This document shows positions 24,121-32,586 of a stretch of 32,586 bases of DNA, in pieces (positions within the stretch are counted from its first letter, which is position 1; each line of letters begins with the position of its first letter). Under the pieces are notes generated by a model. It worked only from the letters and a program-made list of their open reading frames with translations. It was not told where the DNA came from and made no database searches. The DNA is from Geobacteraceae bacterium GWC2_55_20 (GTDB lineage Bacteria > Desulfobacterota > Desulfuromonadia > Geobacterales > Pseudopelobacteraceae): positions 1 through 32,586 of the forward strand of contig MGZK01000168.1 of assembly GCA_001802125.1 (NCBI GenBank), given 5' to 3'. A program made the translations under genes and the position numbers.

Positions 24121-24160
24121 TTAATTACCCCGCCTACAAAGCGGGGCTTCAAATAATTAA
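24121..24160. repeat. Palindromic element after the carrier gene
   Basis: A nested palindrome: outer TTAATTA/TAATTAA arms and an inner CCCCGC-CTACAAA-GCGGGG stem, with CTTCAAA bulged on one side. It is preceded by TGGGAGT, as is the right palindrome of the 180-bp repeat. It resembles an end of an IS200/IS605-type element, or may simply terminate the ligase-carrier transcript; the following T content is low. Confidence 0.5.
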
Positions 24161-24584
24161 ATGCACAGCAATTTTCCGGATTGACTGACAAAATAATACT
24201 ACAAGAACAACCCCAAGATGCTTGAACCTGCCTTCAGCAGGAATGCTTTTCATCCCCGTTCACAGAACTGGAATTCAAGTTTTGAAGATTTCATAAACAC
24301 CCAAAGCCTAAATGTCATCACTGATAAAGCCAATTACGGCCTATATAGATGGTGATGAAATAAGCATACGTCGGAAGGTGGGGGGTCTTCAAAATAGTGA
24401 GTCGATCGAAACGGTGTTTCAAAAGGTATCGACCCACCACATATGGTGGCCATATTTCAGCCAAAAAATCATTACCCAAAATGTTTGTCTTCGTCTTAAT
24501 GGTTAAGTATGTAGTTGGCAATTATTTCCTCATCAGCAACTGTTGAAACAAAGTAGATTTCATCTTATTGAATTTTAGAAATTC

Positions 24585-24633
24585 ATATGATTTGTTTAGC
24601 AAACAGCCATGTTGTTTAACACTGAAATCATAT
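24585..24633 (+). promoter_or_regulatory. Inverted repeat in the beta-helix gene leader
   Basis: Perfect 9-bp arms ATATGATTT (24585-24593) and AAATCATAT (24625-24633) lie directly before the AAAGGA ribosome-binding site. The inner sequence holds GTTT/AAAC and GTT/AAC mini-stems. It could be a leader hairpin affecting translation or a two-site operator. Regulator unknown. Confidence 0.4.
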
Positions 24634-24648
24634 TAAAGGAAAAGATAC

Positions 24649-25875
24649 ATGAAACTATTCTTCTTAATATTATTGGCGTTACAAATCATTCCCACTATTA
24701 CTGAATCAAGTGAAAACCAACACAAATCAATAAACACACCTTCAATCGTCGATACATCATTTTTTGCATCGCAGGGAGAAATTGATAAATTCATCTCTTC
24801 CAATAAAATTTTGATTTCGAAAGATTTAAAAAAAAGGAACGGCGCACTGTTGTTGAAAAATGCAAGCAACAGGATCATCGAACTGGAAGAATTTACTGAT
24901 GAGCAGGGTAAAGATTACGTGCTTAATATTTCAAACTGCAATAACATAACCATAAAAGCCTGCCGCTTTTATAATGCTGACAAGATAGCAGTATTGATCT
25001 CAAACAGTACCAATATTACAATTATTAATTCATCGATTGATGGTGCCAACACATCGAAACAGGGTCTTGGCATTAGTGTATACAAGTCACACAATGTATT
25101 AATCCAGGGAAATTATATAATAAATTGCTCCAGTGGTATGTATGCACTTGAATCAACGGGCATACATTTCATCGGAAATCTGGTTATTGATGTCAAAGGC
25201 CCCAAACCACGCGGTCAAATGGTTCAATTCAATCAAGTGTCTGGAATAAACAACCTGATAAAGGATAATATTGCAATCAACCGGAAGGGCACATCCGATC
25301 CAGAAGACGTCATAAATATTTTCAAATCACATGGAGAAGTTGACTCTCCCATCATAATAGAAGGCAATTATATTTATGGTGATTTGTTATATGGCTCAGA
25401 AGATAAATCAAAAAGCGGTAGCGGAATCATGCTTGCAGATGGTGGCGGTAGTCATATCGTAGCCCGTAATAATGTGGTGCATAGCGCAGGACAAGTTGGT
25501 ATTGGCGTTGTTTCAGGAGACAATATAACTATTGAAAACAATCTTATATACAGTTCTAAAAGCAACCGATCAAATGTCGGATTGATGGTATGGAGCTTTT
25601 ATAAAATCAAGCCTGGTTCAATAAATGTTAATAACAATATCAGCGGGTGGGAAAACTCTAGTGGCAAACAAAACTCTCGCTGGTTTGGCAAAGCAAAGCA
25701 AGGCCATGAATACGAATTTCGCTCTGTTGTTGATAGGGACAATAAATGGATTAAATCGCAAGACTTGGCGAGAGACAAACGGCTTGCGATCAAACCATTA
25801 CTACAAATGAGCCCAGTTCCGGGCAATGTAGCTTGGGATTTGAATAGCATAAACAGTATTTTTAAAAACAACTAG
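24649..25875 (+). CDS. Secreted right-handed beta-helix protein
   Basis: 408 residues with a Sec signal peptide (MKLFFLILLALQIIPTI). From about residue 70 to 330 it shows successive beta-helix coils of the pectate-lyase/NosD type, with N-rich turns such as NISNCNNITIKACRFYNADK, SNSTNITIINSSIDG, KSHNVLIQGNYI and SGDNITIENNLIYSS. ATG follows AAAGGA by eight bases. In EPS loci such folds act as lyases, C5-epimerases or polymer-binding proteins. No catalytic set could be assigned, so activity is open. AT-rich. The GT4 gene begins 22 bases after its stop. Confidence 0.75.
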   Translation: MKLFFLILLALQIIPTITESSENQHKSINTPSIVDTSFFASQGEIDKFISSNKILISKDLKKRNGALLLKNASNRIIELEEFTDEQGKDYVLNISNCNNITIKACRFYNADKIAVLISNSTNITIINSSIDGANTSKQGLGISVYKSHNVLIQGNYIINCSSGMYALESTGIHFIGNLVIDVKGPKPRGQMVQFNQVSGINNLIKDNIAINRKGTSDPEDVINIFKSHGEVDSPIIIEGNYIYGDLLYGSEDKSKSGSGIMLADGGGSHIVARNNVVHSAGQVGIGVVSGDNITIENNLIYSSKSNRSNVGLMVWSFYKIKPGSINVNNNISGWENSSGKQNSRWFGKAKQGHEYEFRSVVDRDNKWIKSQDLARDKRLAIKPLLQMSPVPGNVAWDLNSINSIFKNN

Positions 25876-25896
25876 AAAAGCTAACTTAGAACTGTA

Positions 25897-27066
25897 ATGA
25901 AAATTCTATTTGCTCATAATTTTTATCAACTCTCTGGTGGAGAGGATGTCGTTGTTGCTTCAGAAATCGAACTGTTGCGTCGTTTTGGACATGATGTAGA
26001 GCTCTATTCCGTATCCAATGATACTATTAAAGGTCTCCGCTCAAAGTTTGTAACGGCAATTTCGTCAGCCTATTCAAGCAAGTCGTGCCTTCTTTTTAAA
26101 GAGAAACTTCGTACATATTGTCCAGATATTGTTCATGTTCATAATTTTTTCCCGCTTCTGACACCATCAATCTATGATGCCTGTTGTGATCTGAATATTC
26201 CTCTAGTACAAACACTACACAATTATAGAACTATCTGCTGCGGGGCTTACTTGTTGAGAAATGGCAAGGTTTGTGAAAAATGCCTTGATCATTCACCATA
26301 TTATGGAGTATTGCACCGATGCTACAGAAATTCTTTTATCGCAAGTGCGACTCTGGCACATATGATTTCTTTTCACCATTACAGAAAAACCTGGCAAACC
26401 AAAATCGATGCCTTCATTTCCCTAACATCATTTTCGAAGGATGTATTTATCAAAGCTGGTTTTCCTGCCAGTCGTATTTGGGTAAAGCCAAATTTCATTT
26501 CCGGGTCACAGCCAATCAGGCAACAAGCTAAACGCGAAGGGGCATTGTTTGTAGGAAGATTGAGTGATGAAAAAGGAATTATAACTTTACTTGAAGCATG
26601 GAAAAATATCCCTTATACATTAAAAATTGCAGGAGATGGGCCGCTTCGAACTTTGGTTGAGGAAAATCAAGGGACTCACGTAAGATATCTGGGAAGCTTG
26701 AAACCATCAGAAGTAAGGGAGGAAATGGCCTCATCCGCTTTTCTTGTAATGCCTTCGATATGGTACGAGGGTTTTCCGATGGTTTTGGTAGAATCGTTTG
26801 CTTGCGGTTTGCCGGTAGTTGTATCGAAACTGGGCAGTATGGCTGAAATTGTTTCCGATGGCATTAACGGATTACATTTTTCCCCTGGTGATTCTTCAAG
26901 TCTCAAGGAAAAGGTAGAATGGGCAGTTCATAATCTTGATAAATTGGATGCGATGGGCAGAAACGCATTCGATACATATACAAACAAATATACTGCGGAT
27001 ATAAACTATAAATTGCTTATGAATATATATTCCACTGCCATAAACAATCGCTCGTGTAATGTCTGA
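25897..27066 (+). CDS. Family 4 glycosyltransferase
   Basis: 389 residues with the GT-B fold. The N-terminal acceptor half starts MKILFAHNFYQLSGGEDVVV. The C-terminal nucleotide-sugar half shows GALFVGRLSDEKGIITLLEA and PSIWYEGFPMVLVESFACGL, the E-x7-E retaining GT4 signature (E in YEG and E in VES). A Cys-rich stretch (CGAYLLRNGKVCEKCLDHSP), seen in a subgroup of these enzymes, lies near residue 120. It adds one sugar to the lipid-linked repeat in the cytoplasm; donor and linkage cannot be read from sequence. It overlaps the next gene by eight bases. Confidence 0.88.
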   Translation: MKILFAHNFYQLSGGEDVVVASEIELLRRFGHDVELYSVSNDTIKGLRSKFVTAISSAYSSKSCLLFKEKLRTYCPDIVHVHNFFPLLTPSIYDACCDLNIPLVQTLHNYRTICCGAYLLRNGKVCEKCLDHSPYYGVLHRCYRNSFIASATLAHMISFHHYRKTWQTKIDAFISLTSFSKDVFIKAGFPASRIWVKPNFISGSQPIRQQAKREGALFVGRLSDEKGIITLLEAWKNIPYTLKIAGDGPLRTLVEENQGTHVRYLGSLKPSEVREEMASSAFLVMPSIWYEGFPMVLVESFACGLPVVVSKLGSMAEIVSDGINGLHFSPGDSSSLKEKVEWAVHNLDKLDAMGRNAFDTYTNKYTADINYKLLMNIYSTAINNRSCNV

Positions 27067-27823
27067 ATCGAGATGTTCAATCATACGCAGTACGGTAAGT
27101 CGTACAAGCTACGCCGGTGCATCTGATGTAATCGTGAAATGGGCACTTCAACGCGAATCAAGCTATGTTTGCGTTGCCAATGTTCATATGGTTATGGAGG
27201 CATACGACACCCAGTCGTTTCAAGACGTGGTAAATAATGCTGACCTGATAACGCCAGACGGCATGCCGTTGGTGTGGAGCATGCGTTTACTGGGAGCCCA
27301 TGAACAGCAGCGCGTCTACGGCCCTACCCTGACACTTCATATTTGTGAAAAAGCTGCACAGTCAGCTGTACCAATCGCACTTTACGGTGGGACTGAAGAA
27401 TCACTTTCAAACTTTGAAGAATTCCTTAAGAACACCTTTCCCAGCATTTCAATTGTTTGCAGTATTGCACCCCCTTTTCGCTCTCTTGATACCCATGAAG
27501 ATGATGAATATACACGTAAAATTTGTGAATCCGGCGCAGGTATCGTGTTTGTCGGAATTGGTTGCCCCAAACAGGAAAAATGGATGGCTGCACATAAGGG
27601 TCGGATTCCAGCAGTTATGGTTGGGGTTGGTGCTGCGTTTGATTTTCATTCGGGCAAGGTTAAACAAGCACCTGAGTTTTTACAGAGATGTGGGCTGGAA
27701 TGGTTTTTTAGATTTTGCATGGAACCCAAACGGCTTTGGAAGCGATATATGAAACATAATCCACGGTTTGTTATCCTGATGCTTCTACAAATTGTTAGAA
27801 ATCGCTTGGGCTTACATTCATAG
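27059..27823 (+). CDS. WecG/TagA/CpsF-family (GT26) glycosyltransferase
   Basis: 254 residues, typical of the family. Motifs: [26 protein letters not shown] with the conserved D-G-M/x-[20 protein letters not shown] and [20 protein letters not shown] followed by [19 protein letters not shown], the basic membrane-associating tail. Members transfer ManNAc(A) or a related sugar to an undecaprenyl-linked intermediate (WecG in enterobacterial common antigen, TagA in teichoic acid). It thus probably adds the second sugar here, after an initiating enzyme not in this window. The ATG overlaps the GT4 gene. Confidence 0.92.
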   Translation: MSESRCSIIRSTVSRTSYAGASDVIVKWALQRESSYVCVANVHMVMEAYDTQSFQDVVNNADLITPDGMPLVWSMRLLGAHEQQRVYGPTLTLHICEKAAQSAVPIALYGGTEESLSNFEEFLKNTFPSISIVCSIAPPFRSLDTHEDDEYTRKICESGAGIVFVGIGCPKQEKWMAAHKGRIPAVMVGVGAAFDFHSGKVKQAPEFLQRCGLEWFFRFCMEPKRLWKRYMKHNPRFVILMLLQIVRNRLGLHS

Positions 27824-27843
27824 AAAATAGACGAGGAGATCAG

Positions 27844-28926
27844 ATGAAAATAGCACTTATAACTGGCATTACCGGCCAAGACGGTTCATATCTGGCCGAA
27901 CTGCTGCTGGAAAAAGGATATGAGGTACATGGCATCAAACGTAGGGCATCGTTGTTCAATACCGACCGTATTGACCACCTCTATCAGGATCCACATGAAA
28001 CAAGTCGCAAATTGGTTCTGCACTATGGTGACATGACCGATTCCACTAACCTGATCAGAATTATCCAGGCGGTTCAACCTGATGAAATTTACAATCTGGC
28101 TGCTCAGTCCCATGTTGCGGTTTCCTTTGAGACGCCCGAATACACCGCCAACGCCGATGCCATAGGGCCTTTGCGCATACTTGAGGCGATTCGAATCCTC
28201 GGACTGGAAAAGAAAACTCGCTTTTACCAGGCATCAACATCTGAGCTGTACGGTCTGGTACAGGAAATTCCACAAAAGGAAACCACGCCTTTTTACCCTC
28301 GCTCGCCCTATGCTGTAGCAAAGCTTTACGCCTACTGGATCACAGTCAATTATCGGGAAGCCTATGGCATTTATGGCTGCAACGGTATTCTGTTTAATCA
28401 CGAATCACCAGTCAGGGGTGAAACTTTCGTCACCCGCAAGATAACCCGGGCTCTTACACGCATAAAACTGGGACTGCAGGAATGTATTTACCTTGGCAAT
28501 CTCGACTCCCTGCGAGATTGGGGGCACGCCAAAGATTATGTAGAAATGCAATGGCTATTGATGCAGCAGGATCAACCGGATGACTGGGTTATTGCCACCG
28601 GTATCCAGCACAGCGTGCGAGATTTTGTCAATGCAGCCGCAGAAGAACTGGGAATCAGGATAACTTGGCATGGGACCGGTACCGATGAGACTGGAATTGA
28701 CCAGTACGATAAAGTCGTAGTCAAAGTTGATCCGCGCTATTTCCGCCTTACAGAAGTTGAGACTCTGCTTGGAGATCCAACTAAAGCCAGGGAAAAGCTC
28801 GGTTGGACGCCAAAGATCAGTTTTAAGGAACTGGTCTCCGAAATGGTGCGCGAAGATTTAAAAACGGCTGAGCGTGATGAGCTTGTTAAAAAACATGGAT
28901 ACAGAGCATTTGATTACCACGAATAA
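27844..28926 (+). CDS. gmd: GDP-mannose 4,6-dehydratase
   Basis: Converts GDP-D-mannose to GDP-4-keto-6-deoxy-D-mannose, the precursor of GDP-L-fucose and other deoxy sugars. 360 residues, a usual length. Short-chain dehydrogenase motifs are [20 protein letters not shown] for NADP binding, [23 protein letters not shown] with the catalytic Ser/Thr-Glu pair, and [12 protein letters not shown] with the Y-x3-K catalytic pair. ATG follows GAGGAG. fcl is immediately downstream, completing GDP-fucose synthesis. Confidence 0.97.
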   Translation: MKIALITGITGQDGSYLAELLLEKGYEVHGIKRRASLFNTDRIDHLYQDPHETSRKLVLHYGDMTDSTNLIRIIQAVQPDEIYNLAAQSHVAVSFETPEYTANADAIGPLRILEAIRILGLEKKTRFYQASTSELYGLVQEIPQKETTPFYPRSPYAVAKLYAYWITVNYREAYGIYGCNGILFNHESPVRGETFVTRKITRALTRIKLGLQECIYLGNLDSLRDWGHAKDYVEMQWLLMQQDQPDDWVIATGIQHSVRDFVNAAAEELGIRITWHGTGTDETGIDQYDKVVVKVDPRYFRLTEVETLLGDPTKAREKLGWTPKISFKELVSEMVREDLKTAERDELVKKHGYRAFDYHE

Positions 28927-28939
28927 AGGATTCTACATC

Positions 28940-29914
28940 ATGAACATTGACTCAAAAATATTCATAGCCGGATCACATGGCCTTGTCGGTTCTGCCCTTG
29001 TAAGACAATTGCAAACAAGTGGCTATAACAATTTGCTTTTGCCGGAAATCGACGATCTCGACCTCACCAATCAACAGGCCGTTGCCGATTTTTTTTCCAA
29101 AGAGAAACCCGAATTTGTTCTACTTGCGGCTGCCAAGGTAGGCGGCATACATGCCAATAACACCTACCCAGCTGAATTCATCTACATAAACCTGATAATC
29201 CAGAACAATGTGATTCACCAGGCATATCAGCATGGTGTCAAGCGACTCCTTTTTCTCGGTTCTTCCTGCATTTATCCCAAATTGGCACCGCAACCATTGA
29301 AAGAAGAGCATTTGTTAACTGGTCTGCTGGAACCCACCAACGAACCGTATGCTCTTGCCAAGATTGCCGGTATCAAGCTATGCGAATCATATAACCGCCA
29401 GTATGGCACGCAGTTTATCGCGGTTATGCCAACCAATCTTTATGGTCCCGGCGATAATTTTCATCCGGAAAACAGCCATGTATTGCCGGCCCTGATCCGC
29501 CGGTTCCATGAAGCTAAAATTAACGGATCACCAGAAGTAGTTGTCTGGGGCAGCGGAACACCTCGTCGCGAACTGCTTTACGTTGACGACATGGCAGCCG
29601 GATGCCTGTATATCATGCAATTGTCGGAAGAACAAATCCGCCATGAGCTGTTAAGCTACCCAAAACCATGTTTTGTAAACCTGGGCACAGGAGAGGACGT
29701 TACCATTCGTGAGCTTGCTGAAACGGTAAAAACTGTTATCGGATTCAAAGGTGCTTTGGAGTTTGACGCGACAAAACCAGACGGTACGCCTCGCAAACTT
29801 CAGGATATCTCAAGAGCACATTCATTGGGATGGAAGCATTCAACAAGTCTTCAAGACGGTATTTCAAAAACCTATCAATGGTTTCTTAATAACGTGGATC
29901 GCTTATTAACATAA
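28940..29914 (+). CDS. fcl: GDP-L-fucose synthase
   Basis: Epimerase-reductase that turns GDP-4-keto-6-deoxymannose into GDP-L-fucose, 324 residues (family about 320). Motifs: [16 protein letters not shown] (NADP site), [19 protein letters not shown] and [17 protein letters not shown] (catalytic Tyr and Lys), and [23 protein letters not shown] 28940 has AAAGGA at the right distance and starts 13 bases after gmd. A frame extension back to 28874 overlaps gmd and is not used. Confidence 0.96.
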   Translation: MNIDSKIFIAGSHGLVGSALVRQLQTSGYNNLLLPEIDDLDLTNQQAVADFFSKEKPEFVLLAAAKVGGIHANNTYPAEFIYINLIIQNNVIHQAYQHGVKRLLFLGSSCIYPKLAPQPLKEEHLLTGLLEPTNEPYALAKIAGIKLCESYNRQYGTQFIAVMPTNLYGPGDNFHPENSHVLPALIRRFHEAKINGSPEVVVWGSGTPRRELLYVDDMAAGCLYIMQLSEEQIRHELLSYPKPCFVNLGTGEDVTIRELAETVKTVIGFKGALEFDATKPDGTPRKLQDISRAHSLGWKHSTSLQDGISKTYQWFLNNVDRLLT

Positions 29915-29996
29915 CACCCAGGTAGTTATAGTACTGGCTTTTGAAAACGGCAGACCATCCATTAAAATACACTTAACTTATTCCATGGAGCATTGA

Positions 29997-31355
29997 ATGA
30001 AAATTTGTATCTTCGGCGCCGGTTACGTCGGTCTGGTGGCAGCAGCCTGCTTTGCCGAAAGCGGCAACAGTGTCATCGCCGTGGACGTTGACCAGGCTAA
30101 AATCGAAGGGCTCAAGCAGGGTATCATACCTATCTACGAACCGGGCCTGAAAGAGATGGTGCTGCGCAACCAGGCCGAGGGGCGCCTCTCCTTTACCACC
30201 GAAATGACCGAGGCGGTCCAGGCATCATTGGTCTGCTTCATAGCCGTCGGCACCCCGCCCGGCGAAGATGGTTCTGCAGACCTTAAATATGTTCTTGGCG
30301 TGGCCCGCAGCATTGGCCAGGCCATGAACGGCTTCAAAATCATCGTTGACAAATCAACCGTACCGGTCGGAACGGCCGATAAAGTTCGTGTCGCCGTCCA
30401 GGAAGAACTGGTCACACGCTGCGTCAGCCTGGAGTTTGATGTTGTCTCCAACCCTGAGTTTCTGAAAGAAGGGGCGGCCATCGATGACTTCATGAAACCG
30501 GACCGAGTCGTAATCGGTACCGATAATGTGCGAACGTCCGAAATCATGAAGGAACTCTATGACCCGTTTATGCGCAAGCAGAACCTCATGATCGTGATGG
30601 ACATCCGCAGTGCCGAAATGACCAAATACGCCGCCAACGCCATGCTGGCCACCCGCATTTCCTTCATGAACCAGATCGCCGGCCTGTGCGAGCGGATGGG
30701 TGCCGACGTGGCCGCCGTACGCGAGGGAATCGGCTCCGACTCCCGCATCGGTTATGACTTCCTCTTTCCCGGCCCCGGCTACGGCGGTTCCTGTTTCCCC
30801 AAAGATGTCAAGGCGCTGATCAAAACCGCCGAGGAATGCAGCTATGACTTTTTGCTTCTGAAAGCTGTAGAGGAAGTAAACGAACTGCAGAAAGAGGTGC
30901 TGGCCAATAAGCTGATCAAAGTGTTGAGTTCGCCTGACGAAGAGAAACCGCTGACCGGTCGCATCGTAGCCTGCTGGGGACTGTCGTTCAAACCCAGTAC
31001 CGACGACATGCGCGAGGCACCTTCGCTTACAATTATCGAACGGCTGCTGGAGGCCGGCGCCAAGGTGCGCGCCCACGATCCGGAAGCGATTCAGGAAGCT
31101 AAAAAGTACTTCGGAGACCGGATCGAGTACAGCCACAACCAGTATGACATTCTGGACGGCGCCGATGCACTGGCGATCATCACCGACTGGAGCGAATACC
31201 GCAATCCGGACTTCGACCGTATCAAGACGGCCCTGCGATCCCCTACGGTTGTGGACGGACGCAACCTTTATAAACCTGCTCGCATGAAAGCAGCCGGATT
31301 CTCATACATTCCGCTTGGGAGAAACGGTCAAGGTATTAAAGGCGATCATGTCTAG
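29997..31355 (+). CDS. ugd: UDP-glucose 6-dehydrogenase
   Basis: Oxidises UDP-glucose to UDP-glucuronate with two NAD+. 452 residues. Motifs: IFGAGYVGLVAAACFAESG (NAD-binding G-x-G-x-x-G), IPIYEPGLKEMV, DKSTVPVGTADKVR, SNPEFLKEGAAIDDFMKPDR and PGPGYGGSCFPKDVKALI with catalytic C266. The C-terminal UDP-binding domain has WGLSFKPSTDDMREAP. GC content rises sharply relative to the genes before it, suggesting a return to native-type sequence. Product feeds the UDP-xylose synthase beginning at 32422. Confidence 0.96.
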   Translation: MKICIFGAGYVGLVAAACFAESGNSVIAVDVDQAKIEGLKQGIIPIYEPGLKEMVLRNQAEGRLSFTTEMTEAVQASLVCFIAVGTPPGEDGSADLKYVLGVARSIGQAMNGFKIIVDKSTVPVGTADKVRVAVQEELVTRCVSLEFDVVSNPEFLKEGAAIDDFMKPDRVVIGTDNVRTSEIMKELYDPFMRKQNLMIVMDIRSAEMTKYAANAMLATRISFMNQIAGLCERMGADVAAVREGIGSDSRIGYDFLFPGPGYGGSCFPKDVKALIKTAEECSYDFLLLKAVEEVNELQKEVLANKLIKVLSSPDEEKPLTGRIVACWGLSFKPSTDDMREAPSLTIIERLLEAGAKVRAHDPEAIQEAKKYFGDRIEYSHNQYDILDGADALAIITDWSEYRNPDFDRIKTALRSPTVVDGRNLYKPARMKAAGFSYIPLGRNGQGIKGDHV

Positions 31356-31403
31356 CATATCGGTTACACTGTCACCCACTCATAATTATGAAAAGAGTTC
31401 AAA

Positions 31404-32396
31404 ATGAAAGTCATCCTGCCCGTGGCCGGAAAAGGCACGCGCCTGCGCCCCCACACTCATACGAAAGCTAAATCCCTGGTCCATGTTGCCGGTAAAACAG
31501 TCCTGGAGCATATCATCACCCGGCTTGCCCCATTGCAGATCGAAGAATATATTTTTATAGTCGACGAAAATGGCGAACAGATAAAAAACTTCATGAACAA
31601 TAATTTCCCCGACCTGGCTTGCTGCTACATAATCCAGAAAGATCGCAAGGGTCCGGCACATGCTGTCTGGCTTGCTGATTCGCATATTGTCGACAATGAC
31701 GATCTGCTGGTAGTCTTTAATGACACCATCTTCGATACTGATCTTGCCAAAATACCCGTACTGGCCACCGACTGTGACGCCCTGATTTATTCAAAAGAGG
31801 TTGAGGATTATCAACGCTTCGGAGTCAACGTAGTTGACAAAGGCCTGATTGTCAATATGGTCGAAAAGCCTGAAACTCCGATTTCACGCCTGGCACAGGT
31901 CGGCCTGTACTACCTTAAGGACGGAAAAAATTTCATGGGATACCTGACAGCAGCAATTAATGCTGAAGAAATGGTCAAAGGAGAGTATTATCTGCCTGCT
32001 GTGTTCATGCGGATGGTCAGCGATGGCTGCCGCCTGAAGGCTCCTGAAATAGATGCCTGGCTCGACTGCGGCAAACCGGAAACTATTCTGGAAACGAATG
32101 CCTATTTGTTAAAGGGACGCCACCATATCCATGGAGATGCCTGCAATTGCGTTTTCATTGAACCGGTACACATTGAGCGTGGTGTTTCCCTTAGAGATAG
32201 CGTGATCGGCCCTAATGTTTCCGTGGCCTCCGGAAGCGTCCTGGAATGCAGTGTTATCCGTGACAGCATCATCAACAGCAATACCGTAGTGCAAAACATG
32301 GTGCTCACCAACACTATCCTAGGGGATAACGTCCAACTGCTCAGTTCTGCCCGAAAAATGAATATAGGGGATCATTCGCTAATAGAAATGCAATAA
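31404..32396 (+). CDS. Sugar-1-phosphate nucleotidyltransferase
   Basis: 330 residues with an N-terminal nucleotidyltransferase fold ([20 protein letters not shown], then [12 protein letters not shown] and [15 protein letters not shown]). A C-terminal left-handed beta-helix tail has [29 protein letters not shown] and [16 protein letters not shown]. The usual PK after the G-x-G-T-R-L-R-P loop is AK here. The family makes NDP-sugars such as dTDP-glucose, UDP-glucose or GDP-mannose. Lying between ugd and the UDP-xylose gene, it may supply UDP-glucose for ugd, but the nucleotide cannot be decided by eye. Confidence 0.85.
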   Translation: MKVILPVAGKGTRLRPHTHTKAKSLVHVAGKTVLEHIITRLAPLQIEEYIFIVDENGEQIKNFMNNNFPDLACCYIIQKDRKGPAHAVWLADSHIVDNDDLLVVFNDTIFDTDLAKIPVLATDCDALIYSKEVEDYQRFGVNVVDKGLIVNMVEKPETPISRLAQVGLYYLKDGKNFMGYLTAAINAEEMVKGEYYLPAVFMRMVSDGCRLKAPEIDAWLDCGKPETILETNAYLLKGRHHIHGDACNCVFIEPVHIERGVSLRDSVIGPNVSVASGSVLECSVIRDSIINSNTVVQNMVLTNTILGDNVQLLSSARKMNIGDHSLIEMQ

Positions 32397-32421
32397 CATC
32401 AATCCCTGGAGGAACATTAGA

Positions 32422-32586
32422 ATGCGTATTCTTGTCACCGGCGGTGCCGGTTTTGTTGGGTCTCACCTCTGCGAACGCCTGCTCGGCCAAGGGCACGACG
32501 TTATCTGCCTGGACAATCTCTTCACCGGCAGCAAGGACAACATCATCCACCTGATGGACAACCACCGCTTCGAGCTGATCCGCCAT
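32422..32586 (+). CDS. UDP-glucuronate decarboxylase (UDP-xylose synthase), N-terminal 55 residues
   Basis: Extended short-chain dehydrogenase start: [20 protein letters not shown], the NAD-binding Rossmann motif, then [20 protein letters not shown]. The FTG-S-K-x-N-I and N-H-R-F-E segments are characteristic of UXS, which converts UDP-glucuronate to UDP-xylose, and the ugd gene two places upstream fits this. GGAGG precedes the ATG. The gene runs off the right edge; family length is about 310 residues. Another NAD-dependent epimerase is possible but less likely. Confidence 0.85.
   Translation, partial: MRILVTGGAGFVGSHLCERLLGQGHDVICLDNLFTGSKDNIIHLMDNHRFELIRH

Larger units (their letters stand above)
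24036..24648. other. Intergenic region without a supported gene
   Basis: About 610 bases with only weak short open frames and no ribosome-binding sites. It contains the hairpin at 24121-24160 and the leader inverted repeat at 24585-24633. It may include remains of decayed mobile DNA, but no transposase motif was recognised. Confidence 0.5.

Noticed and set aside
24312-24506. 64-codon plus-strand frame after the carrier gene
   Set aside because: No ribosome-binding site, no family resemblance, lies in apparently non-coding AT-rich DNA; a minus-strand frame overlaps it equally well.
30354-31136. 260-codon open frame on the minus strand opposite ugd
   Set aside because: Antisense shadow of a GC-rich conserved gene; no family features.

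Overview
The window looks like a chromosomal segment of a Geobacteraceae-type bacterium (Desulfuromonadales). This assignment is inferred from protein style: a CimA citramalate synthase, six-SLBB export proteins, secreted InlB/cohesin-like proteins, a sigma-54 promoter and widespread intergenic hairpin repeats. It was not confirmed by any search. The window has two parts: a GC-rich housekeeping block on the minus strand (1-6.75 kb) and a large exopolysaccharide (EPS) or O-antigen-type locus on the plus strand (7.35 kb to the right edge). Most of the locus between about 12.2 and 29.9 kb is visibly richer in A+T than either flank, which suggests transfer or mosaic assembly.

Housekeeping block, all on the minus strand and read right to left: cimA followed closely by a membrane-anchored helix-hairpin-helix protein; a small zinc-ribbon gene with its own sigma-54-like promoter and terminator; an overlapping rph-rdgB-rlmD operon; tRNA-Val(GAC) with a clear sigma-70 promoter and terminator; and the 5' two thirds of thrS.

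The first locus segment (6.95-11.96 kb) carries an 885-residue outer-membrane/periplasmic SLBB export protein and a secreted cohesin/InlB-like protein. It is bracketed by arrays of a 141-bp hairpin repeat. The innermost left and right half units appear to be the two arms of one unit that has been split by about 4.3 kb.

The core EPS segment (12.2-24 kb) holds a secreted tail-fibre-like protein, a Wzz/GumC-like chain-length protein, a Wzx-like flippase, and a fused radical-SAM / polysaccharide pyruvyl-transferase. Two perfectly identical 180-bp multi-hairpin repeats follow, in direct orientation, enclosing an O-antigen polymerase/ligase-like protein, an MBOAT O-acyltransferase and an SGNH-like protein with Ser and Asp-x-x-His motifs. 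Just beyond the second repeat come an AMP-forming acid ligase and an acyl-carrier protein. Ligase, carrier, MBOAT and SGNH together have the part list of the Gram-positive Dlt (D-alanylation) system. I infer a Dlt-like module that activates an unidentified small acid and transfers it across the membrane onto the polysaccharide.

The right segment (24.6 kb to the end) contains a secreted beta-helix protein, a GT4 and a GT26 glycosyltransferase, gmd and fcl (GDP-fucose), ugd, a sugar-1-phosphate nucleotidyltransferase and the start of a UDP-glucuronate decarboxylase (UDP-xylose). The polymer therefore probably contains fucose and glucuronate and/or xylose, with possible pyruvyl and acyl decoration. 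No initiating phosphoglycosyltransferase is visible, so the locus probably continues beyond the right edge.
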